Shown here: in pieces, positions 40,364 to 50,204 of the stretch | How the letters are laid out: each line of letters begins with the position of its first letter | Numbering within the stretch: the first letter of the stretch is position 1 | DNA from: Bacteroidia bacterium | Lineage (GTDB): Bacteria > Bacteroidota > Bacteroidia > UKL13-3 | DNA: 64,000 nt | Assembly (NCBI GenBank): GCA_023151275.1 | Contig: JAKLJI010000016.1 | Location: 23,596-87,595, forward strand | Direction of reading: 5' to 3' | Made by a program: the position numbers and the translations under genes | The notes under the pieces: generated by a model | Databases searched by the model: none | Seen by the model: only the letters and a program-made list of their open reading frames with translations | What the model was told of the DNA's origin: nothing

Positions 40364-41620
40364 TTACTCCAAATCGTATTGCTTAATCTTCCTGTATAAG
40401 GTACGTTCAGAAATTCCCAATTCTTGGGCAGCGCGCTTGCGTTTTCCCTGATGCTTTTGCAGCGATTTCCGAATCAGTTCAATTTCCTTTTGTTCCAAGG
40501 AAAGCGATTCCGGCTCGGGTTCGCTCACATCAATAAAATCATTTTCAATTACCACCGGATGCGATAAGTTGGAAGTAGGCATTTGAACTACCGGTTGGTT
40601 TTGCTGCACCACCGGAATATTCATTCCCGAGTTCTGGAAATCCATGGTATTAATTACCTGAGAATTAAAATTCTGCGGCATTTGCACTTGTCCGGGATTG
40701 CCCTGCATCATATCATACACAACCGATTTTAAATCAGATAGGTCTTTGCGCAAATCAAGCAGAAACTTGTACATAATATCCCGCTCGCTAAACTGCATTT
40801 CCTGATTTCCTGTCCCAATTACCATGGGTAATCCCGGTTTTTCAGGAGGTAAAATTCGCATCAATTCGGTACTGTTTACCACTTTGTCTTCATCCAATAC
40901 AGATAATTGTTCGGCAATGTTTTTCAATTGACGGATATTGCCCGGCCAGCGGTAATTCACCAAAATTTGTAAGGCATCTGGTTCAAGAATCACCGGTTTT
41001 GAATGGTACTTTTCTGCAAAATCAGCCGAGAATTTTCTGAACAACAAACCAATATCTTCTTTCCGTTCACGCAAAGGTGGAACCTTAATGGGCACAGTTG
41101 ATAATCTGTAGTACAAATCTTCTCTAAATTTACCGTGTGCCGCCAGTTCCAATAAGTCTTTGTTGGTGGCAGCAACCACACGCACATCCGTTTTTTGCAC
41201 CTTCGATGAACCTACCTTCAAAAATTCTCCGCTTTCCAGCACGCGAAGCAATCTGGCCTGCGTTTCCAAAGGAAGTTCGCCAACTTCATCTAAAAAGATG
41301 GTGCCTCCATTTACGGTTTCAAAGTATCCTTTACGCGTATCATGGGCGCCCGTAAACGAACCTTTTTCGTGGCCAAACAATTCCGAATCAATGGTTCCTT
41401 CCGGAATGGCGCCGCAGTTTACCGCAATAAAATTGCCGTGTTTGCGGTGACTTAAGCCATGAATAATTTTTGAAAAGGCTTCTTTTCCAACGCCACTTTC
41501 CCCATTAATTAAAACAGTAATATCGGTAATTGATACTTTTACCGCAGTTTCCAATGCAATATTCAACAAAGGCGAATTGCCAATGATTTCAAAGCGTTGT
41601 TTAATATCCTGAATGTTCAT
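40364..41620 (-). CDS. Sigma-54-dependent transcriptional activator (AAA+ / Fis-type HTH, no receiver domain)
   Basis: 'INGESGVGKEAFSKIIH', 'GSFTGAHDTRKGYFETVNGGTIFLDEVGELPLETQARLLRVL', C-terminal 'GKRKRAAQELGISERTLYRKIKQYDL'. Confidence 0.96.
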   Translation of the reverse strand: MNIQDIKQRFEIIGNSPLLNIALETAVKVSITDITVLINGESGVGKEAFSKIIHGLSHRKHGNFIAVNCGAIPEGTIDSELFGHEKGSFTGAHDTRKGYFETVNGGTIFLDEVGELPLETQARLLRVLESGEFLKVGSSKVQKTDVRVVAATNKDLLELAAHGKFREDLYYRLSTVPIKVPPLRERKEDIGLLFRKFSADFAEKYHSKPVILEPDALQILVNYRWPGNIRQLKNIAEQLSVLDEDKVVNSTELMRILPPEKPGLPMVIGTGNQEMQFSERDIMYKFLLDLRKDLSDLKSVVYDMMQGNPGQVQMPQNFNSQVINTMDFQNSGMNIPVVQQNQPVVQMPTSNLSHPVVIENDFIDVSEPEPESLSLEQKEIELIRKSLQKHQGKRKRAAQELGISERTLYRKIKQYDLE

Positions 41621-42923
41621 GATTGTTTATTAATCGTTTGTTTACAATAACCCGATAGCCTAAAAAACTTCGGGCAATATTAAATTCAAATGCAGGGTTC
41701 TCCGGCATGCCGGTTTCCGGAAATTGTTCCCTGAAAAAACTGCGCGCCATCGGATAATCCTCCAAAAAATGATCCTCTAGTAGAAACTCCGTCGACTTCG
41801 CATAGGTTAATCGCTCTCCTCCTCGTGAGGTTGAATGACTGTAATATTGAATAAGGTCTGCAATTTTATGCTTGCTCGTCTCTATTGGGCCATGGGCAAA
41901 AAGGCTAGCCCAATGCAACAAAAACATCAAATTGGGTGTCAATCCAAAAATCAACTGAAAAAGAAAAATGGCTTCTGTTTTGAAAAGGCCCCTGCCAACA
42001 AAAAATCGCTTTCCTCCAACATACAAAATGCCTGCAAGTGCTAGCCAAAATGCACCAATTTCGAGTGGTGTTAAAAGCAGATTTGGAAAGATATAATAAT
42101 AATAGAAAATAGGGAGTACCAATACCCCAAAAAAGGGAAGGTTCATCACCCAATGTGACTGGTAAAATGTGTACTTCTTTTTAATCTTAGAAGGAAGTTT
42201 GCTAACTCCTTTTTGCCCTTCAAACTTTTCGCGATTGAGCCGGTAATCGTTATCAAACTCAGTGGGATCCAAATTTAACATCAAACACAAGTGGGCATAG
42301 GTGTTTGGTAAACTTTGTCTCAGTTCAATGGGCTTTTCAAAAAACCATTCAATCACCAACGGATACAAGGAATCAGCATCTCCTGTTCTTACCCGCGATG
42401 GGTTGGATTGATAGAAAATATGTTCCTGTTTTTTTTGAAGTTCTGCAAGAAGTATAGATGACCAATCGGAATAATACGAAGCCAATCGCTCATCTGCCGA
42501 ATTTCCGTTTCGCAAGGAGCGAATTTGTGCTTGTGCAAAATGATACATGCCCAAATTTTCGCCATCTTCTGGCTGCCCATGTGATTGGGTAAAATGCTTC
42601 CAGGAAATGGCAATTATCCGGTCGGAAAAGGTAATTCCGGCATGCGATTCCTGGCTTTTCTGCATTTGAAACTCGCCCGGGTAAACCCAAATCTGCTCGT
42701 ATTTTCCAATGGTAAAATTCCGAAATCCAAAGGTTAATTGAACCGGGTAGGAGAGGATAAGTGTGCTCATTTCCTCGCTTATTTCCAGGTCCCGCCCAAT
42801 TACGTTGAATTGCTTTTTTACCTCATACAGCCGATCCAAAAAGCGTTCCTTTCCCTGTCGGGATAAATCCCGGTAGAAAAGTTGGTACTTCTCCAGAAAA
42901 TCGGCTGTTTGCTGGTAGTCCAA
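41601..42923 (-). CDS. MtfA-like (zinc peptidase family) protein with degenerate active site and C-terminal TM region
   Basis: 'YEQIWVYPGEFQ', 'ISWKHFTQSHGQPEDGENLGMYHFAQAQ', 'LYPLVIEWFFEKPIELRQSLPNTYAHLCLMLNLDP' follow the MtfA layout; HExxH absent. Confidence 0.65.
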   Translation of the reverse strand: MDYQQTADFLEKYQLFYRDLSRQGKERFLDRLYEVKKQFNVIGRDLEISEEMSTLILSYPVQLTFGFRNFTIGKYEQIWVYPGEFQMQKSQESHAGITFSDRIIAISWKHFTQSHGQPEDGENLGMYHFAQAQIRSLRNGNSADERLASYYSDWSSILLAELQKKQEHIFYQSNPSRVRTGDADSLYPLVIEWFFEKPIELRQSLPNTYAHLCLMLNLDPTEFDNDYRLNREKFEGQKGVSKLPSKIKKKYTFYQSHWVMNLPFFGVLVLPIFYYYYIFPNLLLTPLEIGAFWLALAGILYVGGKRFFVGRGLFKTEAIFLFQLIFGLTPNLMFLLHWASLFAHGPIETSKHKIADLIQYYSHSTSRGGERLTYAKSTEFLLEDHFLEDYPMARSFFREQFPETGMPENPAFEFNIARSFLGYRVIVNKRLINNHEHSGY

Positions 42924-42925
42924 TA

Positions 42926-44305
42926 TCAGAACTTAATTTCTTCGATTACGCGTCCAATCAAACTGGTTTGTGTGGCTCGTTCAACCAGTACTTTTACATA
43001 CTGGCCTTTTTGGTAGTGCTCTTTCGGAAAAATAACCACGGTATTTTGGTCGTTTCTGCCGCGCAATTCCTGGTCCGATTTTTTTGAAAATCCTTCAATC
43101 AAAACCGTTTGCACTTTCCCAACCTCAGCCTGATTCAATTCTAAACTTACCTGGTGCTGAATGGCAATGATTTCTTGGAGCCTGCGATTTTTTACATCGG
43201 CAGGAATATCATCGGCATACCTTCTGGCTGCCAAGGTTCCCGGACGCTCGCTGTATTGGTACATGAAGGCAAAATTGAAACGTCCATACCTAAACATTTC
43301 CAACGTGTCTTGATGTTCTTCTTCAGTTTCCGTGCAAAAACCTGCAATCACATCGGTAGATATTCCACAATCGGGCAATACTTCACGTATTTTGTCCAAG
43401 CGCATTTTAAACCATTCCCTGTCGTAGGTGCGGTTCATCAATTTCAATACTCTGCTATTTCCAGATTGAAGCGGGAAGTGAATGTAGTTGCAGATATTGG
43501 GGTACTTTTTCATGGTATACAGTACCTCATCTGTAATGTCTTTGGGGTGCGAGCTCGAGAATCGTATGCGCAAATCCGGACCTAGCAATGCTACCTTTTC
43601 CAGCAACTGGGCAAAATTGCAAACTACCTCTCCTGCTTCGTTTTCTTCTTTGTATGAATCTACATTTTGTCCCAGCAGGGTAATTTCTTTGTATCCTTGT
43701 TGATAGAGAATTTCAGCTTCTCTCACAATCGAATCCGATGGGCGACTACGTTCGCGGCCTCTGGTAAAGGGAACAACGCAAAAAGAACACATGTTGTCGC
43801 AACCACGCATGATGCTAATAAATGAAGTTACTCCATTCGAACTCAATCGAACCGGCGTAATTTCTGCGTAGGTTTCCTCTCGCGATAGCAAGACATTTAC
43901 TGCTTTTTGGCCTTCTTCGACCTGTGTAATCAATTGAGGAATATCGCGGTAGGCATCAGGTCCAACCACAATATCAATGATTTGCTCCTTTTCAAGCAAT
44001 TGGGTCTTTAACCGCTCGGCCATGCATCCCAAAACCCCCACAATCATTCCGGGCTTTTGCTTTTTCTGATGCTTGATTTCGCGTAAACGTCCCCAAACCG
44101 TAGCCTCTGCATTGTCGCGAATAGAACAGGTGTTCACAAAAACAACGTCAGCTTCGTCAATTTTAGAGGTGGTTTTAAATCCTTTATCGGCCATTATCGA
44201 GGCTACAACTTCACTATCGGCAACATTCATCGCACAGCCATAAGTCTCTATGTACAAATTTCGTGTGGCGTTTTCAGGAGCTTTTTCTGCAACAATTCCT
44301 TTCAT
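42926..44305 (-). CDS. miaB: tRNA-2-methylthio-N6-dimethylallyladenosine synthase MiaB
   Basis: '[13 protein letters not shown]', radical SAM '[24 protein letters not shown]', C-terminal TRAM. Confidence 0.97.
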   Translation of the reverse strand: MKGIVAEKAPENATRNLYIETYGCAMNVADSEVVASIMADKGFKTTSKIDEADVVFVNTCSIRDNAEATVWGRLREIKHQKKQKPGMIVGVLGCMAERLKTQLLEKEQIIDIVVGPDAYRDIPQLITQVEEGQKAVNVLLSREETYAEITPVRLSSNGVTSFISIMRGCDNMCSFCVVPFTRGRERSRPSDSIVREAEILYQQGYKEITLLGQNVDSYKEENEAGEVVCNFAQLLEKVALLGPDLRIRFSSSHPKDITDEVLYTMKKYPNICNYIHFPLQSGNSRVLKLMNRTYDREWFKMRLDKIREVLPDCGISTDVIAGFCTETEEEHQDTLEMFRYGRFNFAFMYQYSERPGTLAARRYADDIPADVKNRRLQEIIAIQHQVSLELNQAEVGKVQTVLIEGFSKKSDQELRGRNDQNTVVIFPKEHYQKGQYVKVLVERATQTSLIGRVIEEIKF

Positions 44306-44694
44306 TTATTTTGCGTTTGAACCTGCAAATATAGCGAATTGCTGCCATCTTGGCAGAAGATTGTTTTTGTTCCAATTTCGCACCTTTTGCCTAACAGATA
44401 GATAAACAGGTGTTTAGTATTCGTTTTTCTTGAAAGTCTTTGTTGAGCGGTAGAATTTCAGGGATTTTTTACACGAATGCGACTGCGCCGAATAGGCTCT
44501 TCTCAATCCTGAATGGGTAGTAATTTTCCTAAATCATTTGTTTTCTGATGTTTGTGATTCTGAAACTGGAATTTGAATATTTTAAGAATCTCCACAGGAA
44601 TTGCAGACCATGGATTCATAACGCATTCCAATCTCAGGTCAGGAATGAGATTTCAGCTTAACCGCTTAACTTTGGACCATTAAGTTTTTAGATA

Positions 44695-45603
44695 ATGAAA
44701 GTATTGGTTACCGGAAGTAATGGTTTGCTAGGCCAAAAACTTACTGATTTGTACCGTGGTCTTCAGGATGTTCAATTAATTGCAACAGCCCGTGGTGCAG
44801 ATCGTTATCCTGAGCAAAATGGTTATTCCTATGTTTCCTTGGATATAACAGACAAGAATCAGGTAGATGAGGTTATCAATACTCAAAGGCCTGATGTGGT
44901 TATCAATACCGCGGCCATGACCAATGTAGATGCCTGCGAATCGGAACGTGAGGCTTGCGATGCATTGAATGTGCATGCTGTAGAATACCTGGTTGAGGCT
45001 TGCAATCGAAACAAGGTGCATTTGGTGCATGTATCAACCGATTTCATTTTCGATGGAACGCATGGTCCGCTTCGGGAGGATGAAAAACCTGCTCCCCTAA
45101 GTTACTACGGAGAGTCGAAATGGAAGGCCGAACAAATAGTTCAAAACAAATGCAACAGCTGGGCCATAGCCAGAACCGTTTTGGTATTTGGCATTGTGAG
45201 CGATATGAGCAGAAGCAATATCGTACTTTGGGCCAAAGGTGCGCTTGAATCAGGCAAGTCAATTAACGTTGTAGCCGACCAGTTCAGAACGCCAACACTT
45301 GCTGAAGATTTAGCAGAGGGTTGCCATTTGATTGCCCAAAAAAGAGCACAAGGTATCTTCAATATCTCAGGAAAAAACTTCATGAGTGTTTATGATTTGG
45401 TGGTGCAAGTGGCCGATTTCTGGAAATTGGATAAATCGCTTCTCAATTTGTCAAGCAGCGAAGGCATTAAGCAACCGGCTAAACGTCCGCCTATAACCGG
45501 GTTCATTTTAGATAAAGCCATGAACGAATTGGGATATAACCCCAAATCATTTCAGGAAGGCCTTAAATTGCTCGATTCTCAACTAAAATTAAGGAACGCA
45601 TGA
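44695..45603 (+). CDS. SDR family oxidoreductase, dTDP-4-dehydrorhamnose reductase-like
   Basis: 'MKVLVTGSNGLLGQKL', 'VINTAAMTNVDACE', 'STDFIFDGTHGPLREDEKPAPLSYYGESK'. Confidence 0.9.
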   Translation: MKVLVTGSNGLLGQKLTDLYRGLQDVQLIATARGADRYPEQNGYSYVSLDITDKNQVDEVINTQRPDVVINTAAMTNVDACESEREACDALNVHAVEYLVEACNRNKVHLVHVSTDFIFDGTHGPLREDEKPAPLSYYGESKWKAEQIVQNKCNSWAIARTVLVFGIVSDMSRSNIVLWAKGALESGKSINVVADQFRTPTLAEDLAEGCHLIAQKRAQGIFNISGKNFMSVYDLVVQVADFWKLDKSLLNLSSSEGIKQPAKRPPITGFILDKAMNELGYNPKSFQEGLKLLDSQLKLRNA

Positions 45604-45782
45604 AAAATTTACTATTCCTTCTTAAGCAGGCAGAGCCTGCAAGTTTCACATTTTGGTTCCTTACCGAATTGTTCTTTGGGCTGTTTGTTGCTGCTCTTCT
45701 TTATTTTTTCATCGTAAAAAATCCGAAGATCAACAAACGCTATTATGAACGGAATCAAGATTCAGATAAGGAAATGGATTGA
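45600..45782 (+). CDS. Small single-TM hypothetical protein
   Basis: 60 aa, ATGA overlap with upstream gene; one TM helix. Confidence 0.55.
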   Translation: MKNLLFLLKQAEPASFTFWFLTELFFGLFVAALLYFFIVKNPKINKRYYERNQDSDKEMD

Positions 45783-46437
45783 GTCCTATTTCTACTTCAG
45801 CCGTCTCGAGAAGAGCGGAATTCTGGTTTTACTTATTCTTATTTTTATCATTCAAGCCGCTCGTTTAGGGGTGGCTTTTTTTTATCAACCCAACCCAATT
45901 CCAATTTCCATTACGATCATTCAAAATCCAACAATTTCATCAATCCCCTTCAGGGAAAAGAAAATGGCTCCTTCCTTTTCCGATTCAACCCAAAAACAAC
46001 TTAATCAAAAACCAAAAGTGCAGCGCTTTGCTGTGCTGGAGTTGAATTCGGCCGACAGTCAAGAACTCGTGGCCTTGTACCGTATTGGACCGGGATTGGC
46101 TTCAAAAATCATTAAATACCGCAAGCAGTTGGGTGGGTTTTACAGCCTCGAACAGCTTCCTGAAATTTATGGCTTTCAGGAAGATATTCTATTCGATTTG
46201 GAGGGGAAAATTCGGGTAGATGCTTCGTTGGTTCGCAAAATTGCTATTAACAAGGCCGAATTTGATGAGTTGAAAACCCATCCTTATTTGAAATTCAGTC
46301 TTTCTCGCCAACTCATAGCTTACCGCAAACAACACGGTCCCTATTCAAGCCGAAACGATTTGCTGAAATTGAAAAATCTGAACGACTCCATCATCCGGAA
46401 AATTGAACCTTACCTGAGTTTTGAGATTCAACCATAA
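45745..46437 (+). CDS. Membrane-anchored helix-hairpin-helix (ComEA-like) protein
   Basis: N-terminal TM; 'LNSADSQELVALYRIGPGLASKIIKYRKQLGGFYSLEQLPEIYG' plus second HHH. Confidence 0.85.
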   Translation: MNGIKIQIRKWIESYFYFSRLEKSGILVLLILIFIIQAARLGVAFFYQPNPIPISITIIQNPTISSIPFREKKMAPSFSDSTQKQLNQKPKVQRFAVLELNSADSQELVALYRIGPGLASKIIKYRKQLGGFYSLEQLPEIYGFQEDILFDLEGKIRVDASLVRKIAINKAEFDELKTHPYLKFSLSRQLIAYRKQHGPYSSRNDLLKLKNLNDSIIRKIEPYLSFEIQP

Positions 46438-46525
46438 ATTGACATTGCCATTTAAAAATTGGGGCCAATTCTGTATCGTTTTTTAAGAATGAAAGTGGAT
46501 ATTGCGACTCAAACCTTAACCAGTT

Positions 46526-47668
46526 ATGATGAATTTTGACCAAACAGAGAACCAGAAAATGGTTGCTCAAATGGTGCGTGATTTTGCCGAAAAGCATATC
46601 CGTCCTTACGTTATGGAATGGGACGAAGCCCAGCATTTCCCAAGAGAAATGTTTAGGGAAATGGGAAAACTCGGACTCTTGGGTGTTTTGGTACCTGAGG
46701 AATATGGAGGTGCCGGCTTTGGATATTTTGAATACGTAACAGCTATTTCAGAACTTGCAAAGGTTTGTGGTTCTGTGGGTTTAAGTATGGCTGCGCACAA
46801 TTCATTGTGCACAGGTCATATCATGACATTTGGTAACGAAGAACAAAAGAAGAAATGGTTACCCAAATTGGCTACCGGCGAATGGATGGGTGCTTGGGGA
46901 CTAACCGAAGCTAATACCGGAAGTGATGCCATGCGTATGCAATGCGTTGCTAAAAAAGATGGTGACCATTGGGTATTGAATGGTACCAAAAACTGGATTA
47001 CTCATGGTATTTCAGGTGAAGTAGCCGTTGTGCTTGCGCGTACCGGCGAATTGTTAGATTCCAATGGAATTACCGCTTTTGTTGTTGAGCGTGGAACGCC
47101 TGGTTTCCGAGGTGGTAAAAAGGAAAATAAATTGGGAATGCGTGCTTCAGAAACTGCTGAGCTGATTTTTGAAGATTGCCGTATTCCGGATGCCAATGTC
47201 TTAGGAAATGTAGGTGATGGGTTTAAGCAAGCCATGAAGATTCTGGATGGAGGGCGTATTTCAATTGCTTCTCTTTCATTGGGGATTGCAAAAGGTGCTT
47301 ATGATGCGGCCTTGAAGTATTCAAAAGAGCGTCATCAATTTGGACAGCCTATTTCCAATTTCCAAGGTATTGCCTTCAAATTGGCAGATATGGCTACTCG
47401 CATTGAAGCATCTGAATTGCTAACCTTGCAAGCTGCCGACCGCAAAAACAAAGGCATGAGCGTGAATAAAGAAGGAGCTTTTGCCAAATATTATGCTTCT
47501 GAAGTTGCAGTTTGGGCATCAACCGAAGCCGTTCAAATTTTCGGAGGTTATGGTTATACCAAAGATTTCCCGGTTGAGAAATTCTACCGCGATTCTAAAT
47601 TGTGTACCATTGGTGAGGGAACCAGTGAGATTCAAAAACTGGTTATCTCAAGAGCCATTTTGAAATAA
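46526..47668 (+). CDS. Acyl-CoA dehydrogenase
   Basis: '[16 protein letters not shown]', '[51 protein letters not shown]'. Confidence 0.96.
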   Translation: MMNFDQTENQKMVAQMVRDFAEKHIRPYVMEWDEAQHFPREMFREMGKLGLLGVLVPEEYGGAGFGYFEYVTAISELAKVCGSVGLSMAAHNSLCTGHIMTFGNEEQKKKWLPKLATGEWMGAWGLTEANTGSDAMRMQCVAKKDGDHWVLNGTKNWITHGISGEVAVVLARTGELLDSNGITAFVVERGTPGFRGGKKENKLGMRASETAELIFEDCRIPDANVLGNVGDGFKQAMKILDGGRISIASLSLGIAKGAYDAALKYSKERHQFGQPISNFQGIAFKLADMATRIEASELLTLQAADRKNKGMSVNKEGAFAKYYASEVAVWASTEAVQIFGGYGYTKDFPVEKFYRDSKLCTIGEGTSEIQKLVISRAILK

Positions 47669-47669
47669 G

Positions 47670-47700
47670 AAAAAGGCCCCGGCTTGCCGGGGCCTTTTTT
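47670..47700. terminator. Bidirectional terminator
   Basis: aaaaaggccccggc-ttg-ccggggcctttttt. Confidence 0.88.
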
Positions 47701-48406
47701 AGGCTTCAATTTCGGTAATTTCAAATGCTTTGAGAATTTTTTCCATCAGCACTTTTTTTACTTCTTCATAGTGCTGCGGTGCTCCTAGCTCCCTTTGCAT
47801 GGAAGTCACATCTTTATCATCTATTCCGCAGGGAATGATGTTTTTAAAATATGCTAAATCTGTATTCACATTAAAGGCAATGCCGTGCATAGTTACCCAC
47901 CTGCTGCATCTAACCCCCATTGCACAAATTTTGCGCGCTTTTTCATTGTCGGCATCAAGCCAAACTCCGGTATAACCTTCGTAGCGGCCTGATTCTATTC
48001 CATAGCTTGCAAGTGTTTCAATAACAGCTCCTTCAAGTGTACGTAAATACCGATGGATGTCGGTAAAAAACTGCTCCAAATCAAAGATGGGATATACAAC
48101 AATTTGTCCGGGCCCGTGATAGGTAATATCCCCTCCACGATTAATGGGATAATAACTCGCTTCCGCCTGCTTTAAGCCTTGTTCATCCAATAACAAATTT
48201 GCAGGGTCGCCGCTTTTTCCTAAGGTGTACACATGCGGATGCTCTACAAAAATCAGGTGATTCAGTAGGGGAGTTTTCTGTTCCGGAGCAAGCTCGCGTT
48301 CGGCAAACTTGGCATCTACCATAGCCTTGAATAAGACCTCTTGCCTGTCCCAAGCCTCCTTATAATTCAGAAGGCCCCAGTCGCTTATCTTAACTTTACC
48401 AGGCAC
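47699..48406 (-). CDS. lipB: Lipoyl(octanoyl) transferase LipB
   Basis: 'HPHVYTLGKSGDPANLL', 'NRGGDITYHGPGQIVVYPI', 'GVRCSRWVTMHGIAFNVN'. Confidence 0.96.
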   Translation of the reverse strand: MPGKVKISDWGLLNYKEAWDRQEVLFKAMVDAKFAERELAPEQKTPLLNHLIFVEHPHVYTLGKSGDPANLLLDEQGLKQAEASYYPINRGGDITYHGPGQIVVYPIFDLEQFFTDIHRYLRTLEGAVIETLASYGIESGRYEGYTGVWLDADNEKARKICAMGVRCSRWVTMHGIAFNVNTDLAYFKNIIPCGIDDKDVTSMQRELGAPQHYEEVKKVLMEKILKAFEITEIEA

Positions 48407-48407
48407 T

Positions 48408-49166
48408 TTATTTGTAGATATCGTTTAGTTCAACAGGCTTCGATGACTTCTTGCGCATTTTCATGTTCAAAAGTTCAACGCCAATTGAGAACGCCATGGC
48501 AAAATACACATAGGCTTTCAGGTTGTATTCTTCTGCAATTTTGTGATTCCATCCTTCAATAACGAGCATCAAACCTATCACCAACAAAAATGCAAGGGCC
48601 AATAACTTGATACTTGGGTGTTTGTTGATGAATTCGGCAATCATACCAGAGAAAAACAGCATAATAATCATCGAAATTACAACCGCTAAGATCATAACAG
48701 GTAGTTCCTGCGCCAATCCTACCGCGGTAATTATGGAGTCGAATGAAAAAACAATATCTATCACAATTACTTGCATTACCACATTCCAAAAAGATGCAGT
48801 AATCTTTTTACTTTCCTCGTCGGCTTCTGCTTCAAGTAGTTCAAAGATTTCAATGGTACTTTTATAAAGTAGGAACAAACCTCCACCTAACAATACCAAC
48901 GAGCGCATGCTAATCGGGTGGCCGGCAATGGAGAATAAATCTTTACTTGGTCCATGTACAAGATGAGTAAGGAAACTTAATAACAAGATTCGAATAAACA
49001 AGGCCAGAAAGATTCCAAGTCTTCTTGCTCCCTGCTGTTTTTCTTTGGGGAGTTTTCCAGTGACAAGTGAAATGAAAATTACGTTGTCAATCCCCAACAC
49101 AATTTCCATCACCGTTAAGGTTACAAGAGATAGCCAAACCTCGGGCTTACTAAACAATTCTAACAT
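48408..49166 (-). CDS. TerC family integral membrane protein
   Basis: 'MEIVLGIDNVIFISL', 'VIDIVFSFDSIITAVGLAQ'. Confidence 0.95.
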   Translation of the reverse strand: MLELFSKPEVWLSLVTLTVMEIVLGIDNVIFISLVTGKLPKEKQQGARRLGIFLALFIRILLLSFLTHLVHGPSKDLFSIAGHPISMRSLVLLGGGLFLLYKSTIEIFELLEAEADEESKKITASFWNVVMQVIVIDIVFSFDSIITAVGLAQELPVMILAVVISMIIMLFFSGMIAEFINKHPSIKLLALAFLLVIGLMLVIEGWNHKIAEEYNLKAYVYFAMAFSIGVELLNMKMRKKSSKPVELNDIYK

Positions 49167-49209
49167 GGCAATTTTTCAGGCTGCAAATGTACAAAATTTA
49201 CAACGGTAA

Positions 49210-50133
49210 TTATTGAGCTGCTTTTTCCTCAATAACTGCAAGCAATTCTTCAATCGAATCCCCTCCAATCCAGCGAATTCCATTGATTTTTCTAAACCAG
49301 GTCATTTGTCGTTTAGCATAATTTCGGGTATGTTGTTTGATTTTATCAATGGCCTCATTCAGGTTCCACTCGCCATCAAAATAGCTGAATAGTTCATTGT
49401 AACCAACGGTTTGAAGTGAATTGAGATTGCGAAATGGATAGAGTTTCCGTGCTTCTTCTACCAATCCTGACTGGATCATGTGGTTTACCCGCTCATTGAT
49501 TCGGGCATAGAGTTCCTCACGTGGACGATCAATTCCAACTACCAGTATTTCAAAATTGCGTTTTGCGGGAATTCGTTCTTTGCGTTCAATACCTAAGGCT
49601 TGCATTTCCAAGGCCCGCATCAGACGCTGCGGATTTCGCATGTCCGTGTTTTCAAAACCAATGGGATTCTTCAAGCGAAAAAGTTCCTGCAAGCCTTCCA
49701 AGCCCTTTTCCTTAAAAAGCAACTCCAGTTCTGTTCGGTAATTTAAGTCAGCAGCGGGCATTTCATCAAGGCCAAATAACAGGGCATTCAAGTACAAACC
49801 TGAGCCTCCGCAAACAATCACAAAATCTTTCTCAAGAAACAATTCATCCAACACCTTCAGCGCCGCACGTTCAAAATCTCCAGCTGAGAAATAGTCAGCC
49901 GGATTCAGGAAGTCAATAAAATGATGCTTGATTCCTTGCATTTCTTCCAAATCAGGCTTAGCAGTCCCAATTTTCATTTCCTTATAAAATTGACGCGAAT
50001 CGCAGGAAATGATTTCAGTTTTCAGGTGGCGTGCCAATTCAATTGAAAGTGCTGTTTTTCCCGATGCCGTAGGTCCTACCAAACAAATCAAAAGTTTCTG
50101 CTTTCCTCCCATGCTGCAAATATGCAAAACCAA
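49210..50133 (-). CDS. miaA: tRNA dimethylallyltransferase MiaA
   Basis: 'LVGPTASGKTALSIELA', 'ISCDSRQFYKEMKIGTAKP', 'KRQMTWFRK'. Confidence 0.97.
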   Translation of the reverse strand: MVLHICSMGGKQKLLICLVGPTASGKTALSIELARHLKTEIISCDSRQFYKEMKIGTAKPDLEEMQGIKHHFIDFLNPADYFSAGDFERAALKVLDELFLEKDFVIVCGGSGLYLNALLFGLDEMPAADLNYRTELELLFKEKGLEGLQELFRLKNPIGFENTDMRNPQRLMRALEMQALGIERKERIPAKRNFEILVVGIDRPREELYARINERVNHMIQSGLVEEARKLYPFRNLNSLQTVGYNELFSYFDGEWNLNEAIDKIKQHTRNYAKRQMTWFRKINGIRWIGGDSIEELLAVIEEKAAQ

Positions 50134-50149
50134 TCCGGCCTTAACTAAA

Positions 50150-50185
50150 AAACAAAAGGCCCTCCGCTGGGAGAGCCTTTTGTTT
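50150..50185. terminator. Terminator downstream of the PKD/T9SS gene
   Basis: aaacaaaaggccctc-cgctg-ggagagccttttgttt. Confidence 0.8.
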
Positions 50186-50204
50186 TAGAATTATTCTGAC
50201 CGGT

